Part shown: one piece after another, positions 62,237-64,000 of the stretch | Position numbering within the stretch: the stretch's first letter is position 1 | Layout of the letters: every line of letters starts with the position of its first letter | Assembly: GCA_013397695.1 (NCBI GenBank) | Contig: VYZI01000119.1 | Location: 1,053,865 to 1,117,864 of the forward strand | Direction of reading: 5' to 3' | DNA length: 64,000 bases | DNA from: Centropus unirufus | Lineage: Eukaryota > Chordata > Aves > Cuculiformes > Centropidae | Program-made: the position numbers and the translations under genes | Notes under the pieces: generated by a model | Database searches by the model: none | Told to the model about the DNA's origin: nothing | Seen by the model: the letters and a program-made list of their open reading frames with translations, nothing else

Positions 62237-64000
62237 CTATCAATCAAATAGAAATAAGTGTTTTAATGATCAGTATGCTGTACTGGCAAAGGCAAAGGTG
62301 TAAAAACATGTAGAAACTACCCCTGTATTTAGTGTTCTTTAAATGAGAGAAGTTATTTCTAATGGGGTGTTTGACAAGCTGGTAAACAGGCAATGGAACA
62401 GTAGATTTTATTTTGTATTCAACAGTTTATGTATTTCCTTTCCTGTCTTTCAATGTGGTATTCCCTCTTACAATGAACAAAAATTATGATTTGATATATT
62501 CCTCCAGCAAAGACCAGCAGTACTGTCAGGAGTCTGCTCATGAGGTCTCATAACTGATTTTCTCTGAGCAATCAGAGGGGTAGGGTGACAGAGATTATAT
62601 CAGTGCAGAGTCTGTTTTTCCTCTTTGAAGTCCACGAATGGTTGGCCACTGACTGAAATGGATGGAAATCTTATATGTTATCTAAACCAACTATTGTCTT
62701 CATTGCTATATCTATCAAGATACTTCAGTGAAGGTTTTGGGCTTCCTCTAATTTTAAGTCCATGGATAATTCATGATTCCAAGGGTGTTCCATGGTTTGG
62801 TGTGAAGAGAGGATAGGTGGACACATTGTTCAGTTGTCACTGCATTATAACATCATGAGGATGCTTCCAGCTAACAGCTGTGTCAGATCAGATTTCTAGA
62901 TCAGTATTATTATGAATTGTACAAAATTTTTTTTGATCTGTATGTAATACTGACGGTTTAGTGGTCTCCCTGACAGACAGCTGGAAACTCAAGTAAGAAT
63001 ATGATGGGTGCGTAGTACAGATTGTCTGCCTTGCATCACAGGATTTGATTTGGTATTGTTCTATTATTTTCCTTGCAAGTTTTACAGTCATGTGCTGATG
63101 AAGACATTTTGTAATGGAGTTTGTTTTCTTGCCTGAAAAGCAGAATTGGTATGTACATATAAGAACATTTTATAATAGATGTGTTAAACATTCCTGCAGT
63201 TAAGGCTATAGAGAAGCTATGTATTTCTGCTCTAAAATTGAGTTTTTATTCATTTGTAGATTTTGAATAATTTATATTCTTAGATAAGAAACTTCTAGCT
63301 GACACCTTGCAGTATTCCTTTTCTGAAATTGAGGAGTGAGGAATTTCAGTTGCTTTGTGTTCTAATTAGACCCGGGAAAAAAAACACAACATAAGATAAA
63401 AAGCCCAATATGGAAATAAATGAATATATAATTCCACAAATTTCCTAGAGAAATAGCTGCTATTAAGGCGGTTGACAAAGGTGGAGTGTTTATGAAAACT
63501 AGTGTGAGTGAATGAACTGAGAGCACTGCAAATATGTAATGAGGTGTTAACCGAGACAACATGAAGCTTATGGCATAGACAGAAAAGATGGCTGGGCTTC
63601 ATTTCTGTGCAAGACCAAGCAAGGTGTTTAATAATATGGATAAAGAATATGATCGCCTCCTGTTTTACCACCTCCTCTGAATATCTTGTGTGGTGAGAAC
63701 TAAAAGTGTTTATAGTTTTTTTCGCAATGTTAACTAACCAGATGTTGTGTCTTTAACTGGAGACTGATCTCTCTGTATGGCATCAACAAACAACACGTGT
63801 CCCAAACAACACATTAGTAAAGATGAAGTTCAACAATGTATAATCACAGATGCCTTTGTTTCCAGCTAAAATACGAGTAATTTAATAAATTTACCTCACC
63901 TTCTGAATTGTGCCCCAGAATATTGTACTGTTCACAAAGATCATGAGAACTCTGAGATCAGTTGCTTCACTTATTGCCTTGCTGCTGCTGTTTGCACTAG
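62237..64000 (-). other. IMPG1 intron upstream of the KDEIS exon (to window edge)
   Basis: No exon recognised. The expected upstream exon, encoding the Cys-containing helical region and a basic Gln/Arg end, is not visible and probably lies beyond the window. Confidence 0.6.

Noticed and set aside
63900..64000. Minus-strand open frame running to the window edge, with donor-like GGTGAG|GTAAAT and a phase that would fit the KDEIS exon
   Set aside because: The residues (ANSSSKAISEATDLRVL and on) do not resemble the Gln/Arg-rich helical block that precedes KDEIS in mammalian IMPG1, and the other donor choice meets a stop. I treat it as chance.

Overview
The window is vertebrate nuclear DNA, almost certainly from a bird. 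The repeats I can identify are mostly CR1-type LINE fragments, overall repeat density is low, and the two genes have split, conserved exons with GT-AG junctions. Gene order matches the conserved MYO6-IMPG1 neighbourhood (human 6q14; I would expect chicken chromosome 3, but the species is inferred).

Left third (501-22925, plus strand): the 3' half of MYO6, the minus-end-directed myosin VI. Thirteen exons read in one continuous frame (523 codons plus stop with all cassettes included). They run from the reverse-gear insert and IQ motif through the three-helix proximal tail, the charged single alpha-helix, the RRL and WWY adaptor-binding motifs and the globular cargo-binding end. Three tiny symmetric exons (30, 39 and 27 nt) correspond to the known large and small tail inserts, so the alternative isoforms can be read from the DNA. 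A 95-base run of N lies in the last intron.

Middle (about 22926-32189): MYO6 3' untranslated sequence with several candidate AATAAA signals, then about 6 kb between two convergent genes in which I recognise no exon.

Right half (32505-62236, minus strand): IMPG1 (SPACR), an interphotoreceptor-matrix glycoprotein of the retina. Eleven exons, all phase-compatible, encode part of the N-terminal region, SEA domain 1, a long Ser/Thr/Pro/acidic region, SEA domain 2 with a G-SVIV self-cleavage motif, and two EGF-like modules. The last recognisable exon completes the second EGF module and then encodes a hydrophobic membrane-spanning segment followed by basic residues. The 5' exons lie beyond position 64000.

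The most interesting observation is that last exon. Mammalian IMPG1 is generally described as secreted, and only its paralogue IMPG2 is membrane-anchored, yet here IMPG1 appears to carry an intact second EGF module, a transmembrane helix and a short basic tail. Four CR1 fragments sit in introns, all antisense to their host gene. The two proteins are not known to form a pathway; their proximity is conserved synteny, although both matter in sensory tissue (MYO6 in hair cells and retina, IMPG1 around photoreceptors).
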